Shown in pieces: positions 15,806 to 25,337 of a stretch of 64,000 nucleotides of DNA (position 1 is its first letter; every line of letters starts with the position of its first letter). The notes below the pieces were generated by a model. It was given only the letters and a program-made list of their open reading frames with translations, did not search any database and had not been told where the DNA came from. The position numbers and the translations under genes are program-made. Location: contig JACRMH010000021.1 of assembly GCA_016219545.1 (NCBI GenBank), forward strand, positions 1-64,000. The letters run 5' to 3'. The stretch comes from Chloroflexota bacterium (GTDB lineage: Bacteria; Chloroflexota; Anaerolineae; Anaerolineales; Villigracilaceae).

Positions 15806-18800
15806 ATGACACCCGCGAAAAAGGTCAACAAGGATCGAAAGACAATTGCAGTACTTGGCGCGCAGTTAAGCCGCTTGTGGGGGGCTGACTTTATGGCGGG
15901 TGTGCTGGAGTCCGCCAAGTCCCACGATATGAATGTGATCTATTTCGTGGGCGGCCGGCCGGTTGCCATTGCCGCACCCGAAGTTGGGGGATATTCCTAC
16001 GGGTTGTATGACCTGATCAAGCCCGGACAATTTGACGGTGTGTTGTTGACCGCTGACATGGGTCACGGCCCATCTCCTGAAGATATAAAAAATTTTTGCC
16101 GCATGTTCGCGCCCACGCCCGTTGCATCCTTTGCAGTTCCGGCGGAGGGCGTTTCTTCATTTACCGCTGACAATACCGGTGGAATGCGCTCTGTGATCCG
16201 TCACCTGATCGAAGCACATGGATACAGACGCATCGCGTATTTCCGCGGGACTCCGGGTCAAATGGAAGCGGACCAAAGATTCGATGCCTACAAAGAGGAA
16301 TTGAAGGCGCACAAAATTCCATTCGATGAAAACCTTGTGGTGATCGGCGACCATACTCCTGAGAGCGGTCACGCCGCAGTGCGTACCTTGTTGGATGAAC
16401 GCGGTATCCGTGTGCAGGCCATTGCGTCCTCCAACGACCGCATGGCCTTTGGCGTGATGGAGGCCCTGCAGCAGCGCGGCATCATTGTGCCGGATAGCAT
16501 CGCCCTGACCGGTTTCGATGACATGAAAGAATCGCAGTCCATGGGCGTGCCGCTGACAACTGTCCACCAATCTTTTGCAGATGCGGGCAGACAGTCCTTT
16601 GAAGCGCTGGTCAAACGCATGAACGGGGAAGTTGTGCCTGAAGTGAATATCCTGCCAGTGCAATTGATGATACGCTGGTCGTGTGGATGTTTGCCGGAGA
16701 GCGTACAAAGGGCTATTGTGCTTCCCAAGGAAGTGGCGCATACCGGCAGGCTGGAGAATAAACGTGATTCAGCCATCCGCGCTTTGTGTGCGGCGGCCGG
16801 TATTGCAGAGAATCATCCATCCATCATCCAATACTTTGATGTCTTTGGCCGCACATGGGATGTCTTCCTGGCGAGCCTGCGCGAATCGGATAAGAGCGAC
16901 GCCTTCCTGAAAATGATCCAGACCATGGTGGAATTACTCCAAACCAACGGATATGATTCAACCACCTGGCATAATGTGATCTCAACGTTCAGAAAATATG
17001 CCCTGGGCGGCATTACCAGTACCACCACCATGCTGCGTGCAGAGAATCTATTTCAGCAGGCACGTATGCTGACAGGCGAGATCTCCCAAAGGGCACAGGC
17101 CTACCGCCGGCTGCAATTTGAACAACAGGAAGAAGCCCTGATCAATTTCAGCTTTTCCATGGCGCCTGCCATGACCTTTGAAGCCATCGGCGAGGCCATT
17201 GCGAAGAACTTTCCCATGTTGGGATTGGAACGCTGGTATGTGATGTTCTATAGTGATGTCAGCGCGCCGAGTTCGGTCTCTTCGCCTCTGCCTGAGAGTT
17301 ACCGCTTATTGATGCAATATGACCAGAAAAAATTCGACATCCCTCATGAAAAATCTGCGCTGGCCACGGGACGTTTGGTCCCGCGCGGGAAAACCCCCGA
17401 AGACCATCGTTATGACGCAGTGGTGATGCCGCTCTCTTTGGCCAGCAACCGCTTCGGTTTCATGTGGACCGAAATGGGTCCGCCCGATTGGGATGTGTAC
17501 GTCCGTTTGAAGAACCTGCTTTCGAGCGCCCTCCTGCGGACGATGCTTGTGCAGCAACGCGAGCAGGCTCAAAAGGAAGTGGAACGCCTGCTTAATGAAG
17601 CGCGTGAGCGTGCCGTGGAACTGGCGCGCGCGCGCGATGTGGCAGAAAAAGCCGCAGCGCAAAATGCAAAACTCTTTGAGTCCGAGCAGGAACGGCGTCG
17701 GGGGGCTGAAGCGCTGGCGCGTTCGTCGCGTCAGTTGTCATCGCTCACGACCATTGAAAAACTTCCATTGCAGATCCTTGAACAATTGCAGCAAGTGTTG
17801 CCGTATGATCGCGGCATCCTGTTCATGGAGGATATCAACGGCAATCCGCTGATCCGCGCGCATTATGGTTTCGCGGCGGATGCAAATGTTTCAGAATTTT
17901 ATTTGAAGGTCAGTGATGCTGATTTCTACAAGGCAGTCGCCCGCAAGGGGGAGACGCTACTCATCAGCGACATAAAATCGGTGACAGGCTGGGAGCAGCC
18001 CGAGTGGCTTCCCCGCGACCGTTCGTGGATGGGCGTGCCGCTTTATTCAAAAGACAAGGTCATCGGCTTGTTAATTCTCAGCCGTGCAAAGAATTCATTC
18101 AATGAAGACGATGTTCTGTTGGCGACCACTTTTGCAATGCAGGCCATCGTTTCACTGGAGAACGCCCGCCTGTATGAAGAGATGACCAGCCTCAACCAGA
18201 TGATGGAACGCATGGTGTCCCAGCGCGTGGAAGAATTGAACACCGCTTATACCAACCTTGCCAAGCACGATAAAAATAAATCCACTTTCATTCAAGTGGC
18301 CGCGCATGAACTCCGCACGCCGTTGACGGTCATTAAAGGTTATCTCGGTATTTTGAGCGCGGATGAAAGCGTTCAAAAAAACGCCCTGCTTTCACAGGCG
18401 ATTGAAGGAGTTTTGCAGGGAACGAATCGTTTGCATCAGGTTGTGAACAGTATGTTGGATGTGGCCCGCCTCGATAACCAGACGATTAATCCGCGTGTTG
18501 AAGCAGTCAATTTGGGCTTGACCTTGCGCCTCGTCCAAAAAGATTACAAAAATGATCTCGCGCTTCGCAACCTGACCCTGGAACTGACCCCGTCCATCCG
18601 GGAGATTCCCCCCCTTTTAGCGGACTCTGAACTCCTGAAGAAAGCCCTGGACCACATCATCGTCAATGCCATTAAATTCACACCGGACGGCGGCTCCATT
18701 ACCGTCTCGGCAGAAGTGGTGGATGACCCACGCTTGGGCGAGTGCGCCGAGGTCCGCGTGAGAGACACCGGCATCGGCATTGACCCTGAACATCACAAGA

Positions 18801-19015
18801 TCATCTTTGAGAAGTTGTATCAATTGGGCAAGGTGGAATTACATTCATCCAGCCGCACCAGTTACAAGGGCGGCGGAGCCGGGCTTGGCTTGGCCATCGC
18901 CTCCGGTATTGTCAAAGCCATGCAGGGCAGCATCTGGGTGGAAAGCGCAGGCCAGGACGAAGAGAAATTCCCGGGGAGCACATTCTTCATCCGCTTGCCG
19001 TTGGTGAAGAAGTAG
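15806..19015 (+). CDS. Hybrid sensor: LacI-type ligand-binding domain, GAF and histidine kinase
   Basis: This is a 1069-residue soluble sensor kinase. Residues about 14-295 form a periplasmic-binding-protein-like domain of the LacI/GalR repressor type (VLTADMGHGPS, HLIEAHGYRRIAYFRG, ASSNDRMAFGVMEAL, IALTGFDDM). It has neither a DNA-binding headpiece nor a signal peptide. A helical region and coiled coil (about 575-640) follow, then a GAF domain (about 645-790), a HisKA domain with the phospho-acceptor His in AAHELRTPL (about 833), and an HATPase with N, G1 and G2 boxes (DTGIGID, GGGAGLGLAI). It probably senses a small cytoplasmic metabolite, perhaps a sugar. No response regulator is adjacent. 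Confidence 0.88.
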   Translation: MTPAKKVNKDRKTIAVLGAQLSRLWGADFMAGVLESAKSHDMNVIYFVGGRPVAIAAPEVGGYSYGLYDLIKPGQFDGVLLTADMGHGPSPEDIKNFCRMFAPTPVASFAVPAEGVSSFTADNTGGMRSVIRHLIEAHGYRRIAYFRGTPGQMEADQRFDAYKEELKAHKIPFDENLVVIGDHTPESGHAAVRTLLDERGIRVQAIASSNDRMAFGVMEALQQRGIIVPDSIALTGFDDMKESQSMGVPLTTVHQSFADAGRQSFEALVKRMNGEVVPEVNILPVQLMIRWSCGCLPESVQRAIVLPKEVAHTGRLENKRDSAIRALCAAAGIAENHPSIIQYFDVFGRTWDVFLASLRESDKSDAFLKMIQTMVELLQTNGYDSTTWHNVISTFRKYALGGITSTTTMLRAENLFQQARMLTGEISQRAQAYRRLQFEQQEEALINFSFSMAPAMTFEAIGEAIAKNFPMLGLERWYVMFYSDVSAPSSVSSPLPESYRLLMQYDQKKFDIPHEKSALATGRLVPRGKTPEDHRYDAVVMPLSLASNRFGFMWTEMGPPDWDVYVRLKNLLSSALLRTMLVQQREQAQKEVERLLNEARERAVELARARDVAEKAAAQNAKLFESEQERRRGAEALARSSRQLSSLTTIEKLPLQILEQLQQVLPYDRGILFMEDINGNPLIRAHYGFAADANVSEFYLKVSDADFYKAVARKGETLLISDIKSVTGWEQPEWLPRDRSWMGVPLYSKDKVIGLLILSRAKNSFNEDDVLLATTFAMQAIVSLENARLYEEMTSLNQMMERMVSQRVEELNTAYTNLAKHDKNKSTFIQVAAHELRTPLTVIKGYLGILSADESVQKNALLSQAIEGVLQGTNRLHQVVNSMLDVARLDNQTINPRVEAVNLGLTLRLVQKDYKNDLALRNLTLELTPSIREIPPLLADSELLKKALDHIIVNAIKFTPDGGSITVSAEVVDDPRLGECAEVRVRDTGIGIDPEHHKIIFEKLYQLGKVELHSSSRTSYKGGGAGLGLAIASGIVKAMQGSIWVESAGQDEEKFPGSTFFIRLPLVKK

Positions 19016-19039
19016 ATGGCACACTCTGTCAGTAAAAAC

Positions 19040-21058
19040 ATGAAAAGACTAACATTTCATATCATTTTTGCAATTTTGCTGGTTGCATGTACACCCGGGA
19101 GTAAATCGCCAAGGAGCAATACAGAATTCTCTCCTACGCCTACATTCTCTCCCACTGCTCCTATTCCAACTGCAACACCAAGAAGCTTGGTAATTTCTCC
19201 CGCAAACGCAAGTGATGTTTCAGAATTAGCAAGACTAGGAAAGGGTATCATTAAGCAAATATTATGGTCACCAGATGGGAAGAACATAGCAGTAGCTACG
19301 TCCATTGGCGTTTATTTCTATGATGCTAGCTCTTATTCGGAAATTCTTTATATTGACACTGGCTCACAAGTGACGAGCATTGCATATAGTCCTGATGGCA
19401 AAATGCTTGCTACAAGTAATGATTACCCGGCAAAAAACATCAAGCTGTGGGATATTGCCTCTGGCAAACTGATCAGAACCTTGGGCGCAGATTTGCCCTT
19501 AATAAACAGCATTGCTATTAACAAGAAAGATTCGATATTAGCAGCCGGTGGCGCGGGTGGAAAAATATCTTTTTGGAATATTCAAACGGGGGAATCGATA
19601 GAGGTTATGGATGCCGATGGAAGGAGGATCGAAAGCATCACCTTCAATAATAGCGGGGATATGTTGGCTTCCGGTGGTAGAGATGGAATTATCCAGTTGT
19701 GGAATCTAGGCAAAGGTGAACTTATAAAGACATTGGTAGCGCCGGGTGAGTTTGCGGTAATGGCTCTCACGTTTAGCCCTACCAACACTTATCTAGCTTC
19801 AAGCGGGAATGATGGTAAAGTTACCCTGTGGGATATAGATAAGGGAAAAATCTTATTCTCCGGGCAAAGCGACCGAACGACGAGTCTTTCTTTCAGTCCT
19901 GATGGTGCTATGCTGGCGTCAGCAAATGATGATAGCAAAGTACGAGTCTGGAATATCCCTAATGGAAAATTGGCTTACACTTTGACTGACCATACCAATG
20001 CCGTAACAGCGGTTTCCTACTCTCCTGATGGAAAAACTCTAGTATCTGGCAGTGAGGATGGGACTCTTAGATTTTGGGATGGCAAGTCGGGTAAGCATTT
20101 ACAAACTCTAGATGGTTTTTCAAATTACATTCTCGATATTGCATTAAATTTCAATGGAAAAACTATCTTATCAAGTGGGTGGCAGGGTGTTGACGTGTGG
20201 GATGTGGAAACTTTGCAAGTAATAAAAAGGATAAATATTGGTACTGATTGGCAAGAGAGCGTTTCTTTTAGTCCAAACGGTGAGTATTCTGCATCGTTGG
20301 GATGTGCCGAAGTGGATAACTTTGGCTATTGCCAGAGAAGCAATGCGCTAATTTGGGATTCTCGATCGTTTGCAACCATACAAACAATCGATGTGGGTGA
20401 AAATTCCACAGATCCCGTAAAGGTGTTATTCAGTCCAGATGGAAAATTTTTTATAACGGCTGATGGGCGCACGGAGACGCAGGCTACTAAAGAGACGAAG
20501 AACATTAAAGTATGGGATATAAAAACTGGGGAATTAATTACTGTCATAGGTAACTTGTTTGTGAGCGACATTATATTCAATACTGTAAGAGATGAATTAA
20601 TTGTAGGTGGACTGGATCAAATAATTGGGATCGACTTTATTGCAGGACGACAAAACTATACAATTACGGCCGGTAAGTTTCTTCAATTGTCTGTTGATTA
20701 TCTTGCCATAAGTCCAGATGGAGAAACTCTTGTAGTTGGCGAAATGACTGGAAATGCAGAAGGTGTTATCTCCATTTGGGATATGAGTACAAAGGCAGAA
20801 AAACAAACTATTTCTCACGGGAAGGCCAGAGCAGCAATCCCCCAAATCGATAGTCTTGTTTTTAGCCCCAATGGATTGTTATTGGCTTCAGGTGCGTCGG
20901 ATGGAACCATATATTTGTGGGATACATATTCGTGGAAAAGAGTCGCTGTATTAAGACATACAGACATCGTATCAAAGGTGATTTTTAGTGATGATGGAAA
21001 ATTCTTGATTAGTAGTAGTTTTGATGGAACAATAAGAATCTGGGGCATCCAACCATGA
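19040..21058 (+). CDS. WD40-repeat lipoprotein
   Basis: A lipoprotein signal (KRLTFHIIFAILLVAC, lipobox LVAC) is followed by a Thr/Pro-rich linker and a long array of WD40-like units, recognisable by repeated FSPDG and LWD/VWD/IWD motifs. There are about twelve to fourteen, enough for two beta-propellers. WD40 propellers act as protein-docking platforms; this one would sit on the outer face of the membrane. An ATG at 19016 touches the stop of the sensor kinase, but the signal peptide starts at ATG 19040. The base composition is AT-richer than the kinase gene, which may indicate a different origin. Its role relative to the kinase is unknown. Confidence 0.82.
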   Translation: MKRLTFHIIFAILLVACTPGSKSPRSNTEFSPTPTFSPTAPIPTATPRSLVISPANASDVSELARLGKGIIKQILWSPDGKNIAVATSIGVYFYDASSYSEILYIDTGSQVTSIAYSPDGKMLATSNDYPAKNIKLWDIASGKLIRTLGADLPLINSIAINKKDSILAAGGAGGKISFWNIQTGESIEVMDADGRRIESITFNNSGDMLASGGRDGIIQLWNLGKGELIKTLVAPGEFAVMALTFSPTNTYLASSGNDGKVTLWDIDKGKILFSGQSDRTTSLSFSPDGAMLASANDDSKVRVWNIPNGKLAYTLTDHTNAVTAVSYSPDGKTLVSGSEDGTLRFWDGKSGKHLQTLDGFSNYILDIALNFNGKTILSSGWQGVDVWDVETLQVIKRINIGTDWQESVSFSPNGEYSASLGCAEVDNFGYCQRSNALIWDSRSFATIQTIDVGENSTDPVKVLFSPDGKFFITADGRTETQATKETKNIKVWDIKTGELITVIGNLFVSDIIFNTVRDELIVGGLDQIIGIDFIAGRQNYTITAGKFLQLSVDYLAISPDGETLVVGEMTGNAEGVISIWDMSTKAEKQTISHGKARAAIPQIDSLVFSPNGLLLASGASDGTIYLWDTYSWKRVAVLRHTDIVSKVIFSDDGKFLISSSFDGTIRIWGIQP

Positions 21059-21234
21059 GGCAAGCCAACACAGCATAAACCGGACGTGTGGGAGTCTGCA
21101 CGATTTACAAGCATTTTTCTCGCTTCGAGTTTTCCTTGCCCCCAGGAAGAATCTACAACTACTCACTTGAAACTAAACAGTTGGGAACTCCTTTCGCTGT
21201 CGCTCAGGGTGAGATCGAAAAGTGCGTAAGATGA

Positions 21235-22128
21235 GTGAATAAAAAGATTAAAGTGGAAAAGGTATTCAATTTGAAAAAACGATTTCTCTCTTTTGCTTCT
21301 TTTATTGCACGCACACTGCCATTGCCGGTCAAGCAGGCGTTGTATCGCTTCCCACCGCTGGCGAGGCTTATCCGCGGTTCGATCAATGCTTCAGTGGATG
21401 AAGGACTCTCGGTTATTGAAGTCGCTGCGGGTCTCATCAAGGGCTATCAGGTACAACTCAATCTCAAAGCCGAGAAGAGCCGCTGGCTGGGGACTTATGA
21501 ACCCGAACTTCAAGAGGCACTGCGCGAGTTTTTGAAACCCGGCATGACGGTCTATGATGTGGGCGCAAACATCGGTTATGTGTCCTTGATGCTGGCGCAT
21601 CAGAGCGGCGCGGGCGGAAAAGTATTTGCCTTCGAAGCATTGCCTGTCAACGTTGAGCGCATCAAGGAAAATATCGTTTTGAACAAGCTGACCAATGTGA
21701 TGGTCAGCTATGGCGCAGTTCTGGATAAAAGCGGCAGCGTCACCTTTTACGTCCACGACTCGGTTGGAATGGGCAAAGCCGCCGGGTCCGCCGGACGGCG
21801 CGAGGAACAATATAAAGGCGAGATCACAGTCCCCGGTTTATCGCTGGATGAATTTGTTTACGTGCAGGGCAATCCCGTTCCAGATGCTGTCAAAATGGAC
21901 ATTGAAGGCGGTGAAGTGCTGGCGCTGCCGGGCATGAAGCGAATCCTGCGCGGGGCGCATCCGCTCATGTTCCTTGAATTGCACGGACCAGAATCTGAAA
22001 AAGTTGCCTGGGAAGAATTGACTGCGGCCGGATACACCCTGTACGCCATGGAAAGCGGTTACCCGGTGATCGAGTCGCCGGATAAGTTGGGCTGGAAGGC
22101 CTATGTGATCGCTCGTTATGAAAGCTGA
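21235..22128 (+). CDS. FkbM-family methyltransferase
   Basis: This class I SAM-dependent methyltransferase has 297 residues. Its FkbM signature, MTVYDVGANIGYVSLMLA (about 100-117), contains the SAM-binding Gly-rich loop, followed by acidic VFAFEALP and later VKMDIEGGEVLALPG. FkbM enzymes O-methylate sugars or polyketides, fitting the polysaccharide genes nearby. The start is uncertain. GTG 21235 has no ribosome-binding site, whereas TTG 21271 has AAAAGG about 8 nt upstream. Confidence 0.85.
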   Translation: MNKKIKVEKVFNLKKRFLSFASFIARTLPLPVKQALYRFPPLARLIRGSINASVDEGLSVIEVAAGLIKGYQVQLNLKAEKSRWLGTYEPELQEALREFLKPGMTVYDVGANIGYVSLMLAHQSGAGGKVFAFEALPVNVERIKENIVLNKLTNVMVSYGAVLDKSGSVTFYVHDSVGMGKAAGSAGRREEQYKGEITVPGLSLDEFVYVQGNPVPDAVKMDIEGGEVLALPGMKRILRGAHPLMFLELHGPESEKVAWEELTAAGYTLYAMESGYPVIESPDKLGWKAYVIARYES

Positions 22129-22159
22129 TAAACCTAGGATTTACGCAGTTCAAAATTTT

Positions 22160-22199
22160 TAGCCACGAATTTCACGAATATTCGTGAAATTCGTGGCTA
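22160..22199. terminator. 40-bp perfect palindrome between convergent genes
   Basis: Two perfect 20-nt arms (22160-22179 and 22180-22199) are followed on the plus strand by GTTTTTG. It lies between the FkbM gene and a leftward gene and probably terminates the plus-strand transcript. Its word AGCCACGAATTTCACGAAT looks like a dispersed repeat unit. Confidence 0.7.
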
Positions 22200-22242
22200 G
22201 TTTTTGTGGTTTTGTTAAATTGAAAAATTGGGAGAATCCGCT

Positions 22243-22929
22243 TTATTCGGTCTTCTCACCGTTACTAATGAACAACCCGTCAATCCATTCTCGCAGGGGT
22301 GAAAGGATGCCGATGTGCATTAGCATTAAAGCGGATATGCTAATCATCGTAATGAAGATGGCAAAGTCACAGACCACTAGAAGCCCTTTTGCATCTTCGG
22401 TGAAAACATAGCGGTAGATGATCAGGAACAATTGCAAGACGCTAATGATGAGGGGGATAATGGCAAAGGGACGCAGGTCGTGATTTGCCACCAGCAAATG
22501 CAGGCAGATCAGGACGAAGAGTCCGCTCAGAAGCATGATCAGATACGCCCAAAAGTGCATCCAGTCATAATTCTGTTTGAACAATTTCTCAAGTATTTTG
22601 ATGTAAAGAATACTGACCGCGCCCAAACAAACCCAGGCATAGATCTTGATAATGATGGAGTAGATCAAATTCCCGAAGGCGCGGATGCTGGTCAGCGCAA
22701 CGACCCAGCCGAACAGGAACGCAAACCCCAGCACAACAGACTTGATAAGTAAACCGTCAAGCCCATTGTTGAGACCCTCTTTGAAAACATCAATGATAAG
22801 CTTTGCCGCGCCGCCCATGGACAAGGTCAATGCGCCCAAGCTGACCAGCAAAGTGGCCAGGCTCAATAGTCCGCGCATATCCACGCCATTTTTATGGGGA
22901 ATTTCATTATTTGAAGGTTGTTTTGTCAT
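22243..22929 (-). CDS. Predicted six-helix membrane protein
   Basis: I do not recognise the family. The 228-residue protein has a polar N-terminus and about six hydrophobic segments (near 20-45, 65-85, 92-112, 123-145, 153-172 and 188-210). No catalytic motif stands out. It lies 20 nt downstream of a methyltransferase gene on the same strand and may be co-transcribed. A role in envelope biogenesis would be a guess from the neighbouring ugd and glycosyltransferase genes. Confidence 0.65.
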   Translation of the reverse strand: MTKQPSNNEIPHKNGVDMRGLLSLATLLVSLGALTLSMGGAAKLIIDVFKEGLNNGLDGLLIKSVVLGFAFLFGWVVALTSIRAFGNLIYSIIIKIYAWVCLGAVSILYIKILEKLFKQNYDWMHFWAYLIMLLSGLFVLICLHLLVANHDLRPFAIIPLIISVLQLFLIIYRYVFTEDAKGLLVVCDFAIFITMISISALMLMHIGILSPLREWIDGLFISNGEKTE

Positions 22930-22949
22930 TTTTGTTTTCCAGTCCCCGC

Positions 22950-23852
22950 TTATTTCATTCTCTCGCGGAAATCATAAATCCCATCTCGCACAGCCCAATT
23001 CGATTCGCAAACGGGACAATGTAAATGATCCTGCCTGTCTTCCAAATTTTCGCCTTCGCAGTCAGGACATTTGAAAAGGTCAAGCACGTTCGATGGGATG
23101 GCATCATTTTGAGTATTATCTTTGACTTTCGCCTTCACAAAAACGCTGGGGGTGAATTGGAAGAATCTTCCTGTCGGCTGGAACAATCCATCCAGCGCAG
23201 ACAGCCAATTGGCAGGGACGATCCGCTTGAGCAGTCCGAGACGGAAATGTGAAACGGTGCGAGTCTGATCGATGGAAAAGCCCAACTCTCCCAGCCAGTT
23301 GCGGACCGCCTTCGGGTGAAAGTCAAAATTCAATTTGACGAATTCCACCGGTTCCAGTGAGAACGGATTCCACTTTTGAAGTCTCAGCAAATACCTCAAA
23401 ATTGATTTGATGTTAAGTTTATTTGCATATTCCAAAATGAAAATTGCATTTGAGCGCAGGACATTCCGAATCTGTTTGAGCGCTTTGGGAGCATCTGCCA
23501 TATGATGCAGGGCGCGGATCATCGTGGCCGCATCAAACTGACGGTCACGGAAGGGGAGGCGGTAAATATCCGCGGCAATGTAAATATACTTATCTGAGCG
23601 CCCAAGTTTTTCCTGAGCCTGAGCTAGCTGCGTGGTGGAATAATCCAGGACCACAATGCGCTCAAAGCCGGCATAACGCGGCGTGTTTCGTCCGGCTCCT
23701 GCGCCAAGTTCGAGCATGAGCTTGCCGCTTTTTGGGAGCATCTTTTTGAGGGCAATGGCTTCGGCGCGGTCTTCATATTCGCGCCCGCCTTTTTCCCAAA
23801 AGGATTGCTGGTAATCGGAGCCTTCGTAATTGCAAACGGGAGGATTAGTCAT
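22950..23852 (-). CDS. SAM-dependent methyltransferase with C-terminal Trm112-like zinc ribbon
   Basis: The class I methyltransferase fold is shown by LMLELGAGAGRNTPRYAG (about 48-65), IVVLDYS and the later ATMIRALHHMADAPKAL. The last 45 residues form a Cys4 ribbon, FKCPDCEGENLED...LHCPVCESNWAVRDGIYDF, typical of Trm112/YbaR-like ends. Such fusions often methylate lipids, quinones or small molecules; the target is unknown. It has 300 residues. A tandem repeat separates it from ugd upstream. Confidence 0.82.
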   Translation of the reverse strand: MTNPPVCNYEGSDYQQSFWEKGGREYEDRAEAIALKKMLPKSGKLMLELGAGAGRNTPRYAGFERIVVLDYSTTQLAQAQEKLGRSDKYIYIAADIYRLPFRDRQFDAATMIRALHHMADAPKALKQIRNVLRSNAIFILEYANKLNIKSILRYLLRLQKWNPFSLEPVEFVKLNFDFHPKAVRNWLGELGFSIDQTRTVSHFRLGLLKRIVPANWLSALDGLFQPTGRFFQFTPSVFVKAKVKDNTQNDAIPSNVLDLFKCPDCEGENLEDRQDHLHCPVCESNWAVRDGIYDFRERMK

Positions 23853-23900
23853 TTAGTCTTGTAGTTGCTTAGTCTTGTAGTTGCTTAGTCTCGTAGCCGG
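23853..23900. repeat. 16-bp tandem repeat, three units
   Basis: TTAGTCTTGTAGTTGC occurs twice exactly (23853-23868 and 23869-23884), with a third degenerate copy at 23885-23900. It lies between ugd and the methyltransferase gene. There is no spacer structure, so it is not a CRISPR. Confidence 0.75.
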
Positions 23901-23950
23901 TTAGTATTGATTATTCGACCAACCGACCACAAGACTATTTGACTAATGAA

Positions 23951-25246
23951 CTATCTCCCAATCGCGCGATAAGTGAATCCCATTTCTTTCATTAACTTGG
24001 GATCGTAAATGTTGCGTCCGTCATAAATGACCGGGGACTTGAGAAGTCCCTTCACTTTTTCAAGATCGAGCTGCTTGAATTCGTTCCATTCCGTGATGAC
24101 CATCAGTGCGTCGCAATCTTTGGCCATTTTATAGGGCTCGTCGAAGAAGTCCACTGCGGGCAGGATGGGGCGGGCCACTTCCATTGCAACGGGGTCATAA
24201 GCGCGGACCTTTGCGCCCGCCTTGATGAGTTCCGCTGAAATATCAATGGACGGCGCATCGCGCATATCGTCTGTATTCGGCTTGAAGGCCAAGCCGAGCA
24301 AGCCGATGGTCTTGCCTTTCAAGTCTCCACCCACCATTTTTGCAACATGCTCCACTGCAGCTTTGCGGCGGTCATAATTCACTTCCATCACATCATTCAA
24401 AATTCGCGGATTGAGTCCTTTTTCTTTTGCCATGAAAGCCAGCGCTTCCACATCCTTGGGGAAACATGATCCGCCCCAGCCGAGACCGGCATCCAAAAAG
24501 TGACGGCCGATGCGCGCGTCATAGCCCATGCCTGCGGCCACTTCCTTCACATCCGCGCCGACCAATTCGCACAAGTCAGCTAATTCGTTCATGAAGGAAA
24601 TCTTTGTAGCCAAAAATGCGTTGCTTGCATACTTGATCATTTCAGCGGTGCGCAAGTCAGTGATGACAATCGGTGCGCGCAAGGGGAGATGCAAATGTGC
24701 TACTTTATTTGCGGCGTCCTTGTCCATTGACCCGATCACAGTGCGGTGCGGGTTGGTGAAGTCACCGATGGCGGAACCTTCACGCAGAAATTCAGGGCAG
24801 GATACGACTGAGAACTGGACCGGCTTGGGCTGGGCACCCTTCACAATGTCGGCCACCCAGTCACCGGTCCCGATCGGAACCGTGCTTTTGTTGATGATGA
24901 TCAGCGGAGCGGTCATATTCTCAGCGATGGATTTTGCGGCGGCGGCAACGTACTGCAAGTCCGCAGCGCCATCGGCATCGGAGGGCGTGCCCACTGCGAT
25001 GAAGGCATATTCGGCATCTTTCAGCGCTTCTTGGTATGAAGTGGTGAAGGTGATCCGCCCGCCGTTGACATTGCGCTTCACAAGCTCATCGAGACCGGGT
25101 TCGTAAATAGGCATGATGCCCTTTTTGAGATTCTCAACGCGTTGTTCGTTTACATCCAACGCAGTCACGCGGTTACCGAGATCGGCAAAACACGCCGCTG
25201 TTACCAGTCCGACATATCCGACGCCGACGACACAAATTTGTTTCAT
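23951..25246 (-). CDS. ugd: UDP-glucose 6-dehydrogenase
   Basis: This enzyme oxidises UDP-glucose to UDP-glucuronate with NAD+, providing precursors for exopolysaccharide. The 431-residue protein has the N-terminal Rossmann motif [19 protein letters not shown] (6-24) and the YEPGLDEL segment. The catalytic Cys lies in [11 protein letters not shown] (about 260-270), and the C-terminal UDP-binding domain contains [16 protein letters not shown]. All family motifs are intact. It opens a leftward group with a methyltransferase and a membrane protein, and faces a divergent glycosyltransferase, consistent with a surface polysaccharide locus. Confidence 0.95.
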   Translation of the reverse strand: MKQICVVGVGYVGLVTAACFADLGNRVTALDVNEQRVENLKKGIMPIYEPGLDELVKRNVNGGRITFTTSYQEALKDAEYAFIAVGTPSDADGAADLQYVAAAAKSIAENMTAPLIIINKSTVPIGTGDWVADIVKGAQPKPVQFSVVSCPEFLREGSAIGDFTNPHRTVIGSMDKDAANKVAHLHLPLRAPIVITDLRTAEMIKYASNAFLATKISFMNELADLCELVGADVKEVAAGMGYDARIGRHFLDAGLGWGGSCFPKDVEALAFMAKEKGLNPRILNDVMEVNYDRRKAAVEHVAKMVGGDLKGKTIGLLGLAFKPNTDDMRDAPSIDISAELIKAGAKVRAYDPVAMEVARPILPAVDFFDEPYKMAKDCDALMVITEWNEFKQLDLEKVKGLLKSPVIYDGRNIYDPKLMKEMGFTYRAIGR

Positions 25247-25324
25247 GGTTTTCCTCTTGTTGAAATTTTAGTATTTGTTGCCCGTGGCATTAATATACTA
25301 CGTCTCATAGTTACGGGCAATGAG

Positions 25325-25330
25325 TATAAT
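25325..25330 (+). promoter_or_regulatory. -10 hexamer 7 nt before the glycosyltransferase start
   Basis: TATAAT ends 7 nt upstream of ATG 25338, and no ribosome-binding site exists. This is another candidate leaderless transcript. It also argues against the upstream in-frame start near 25320. Confidence 0.45.
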
Positions 25331-25337
25331 CACCATT

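Noticed and set aside
23853..23900. Possible CRISPR-like repeats
   Set aside because: Units are directly adjacent without spacers, only 16 bp long and three in number, and there are no cas genes.
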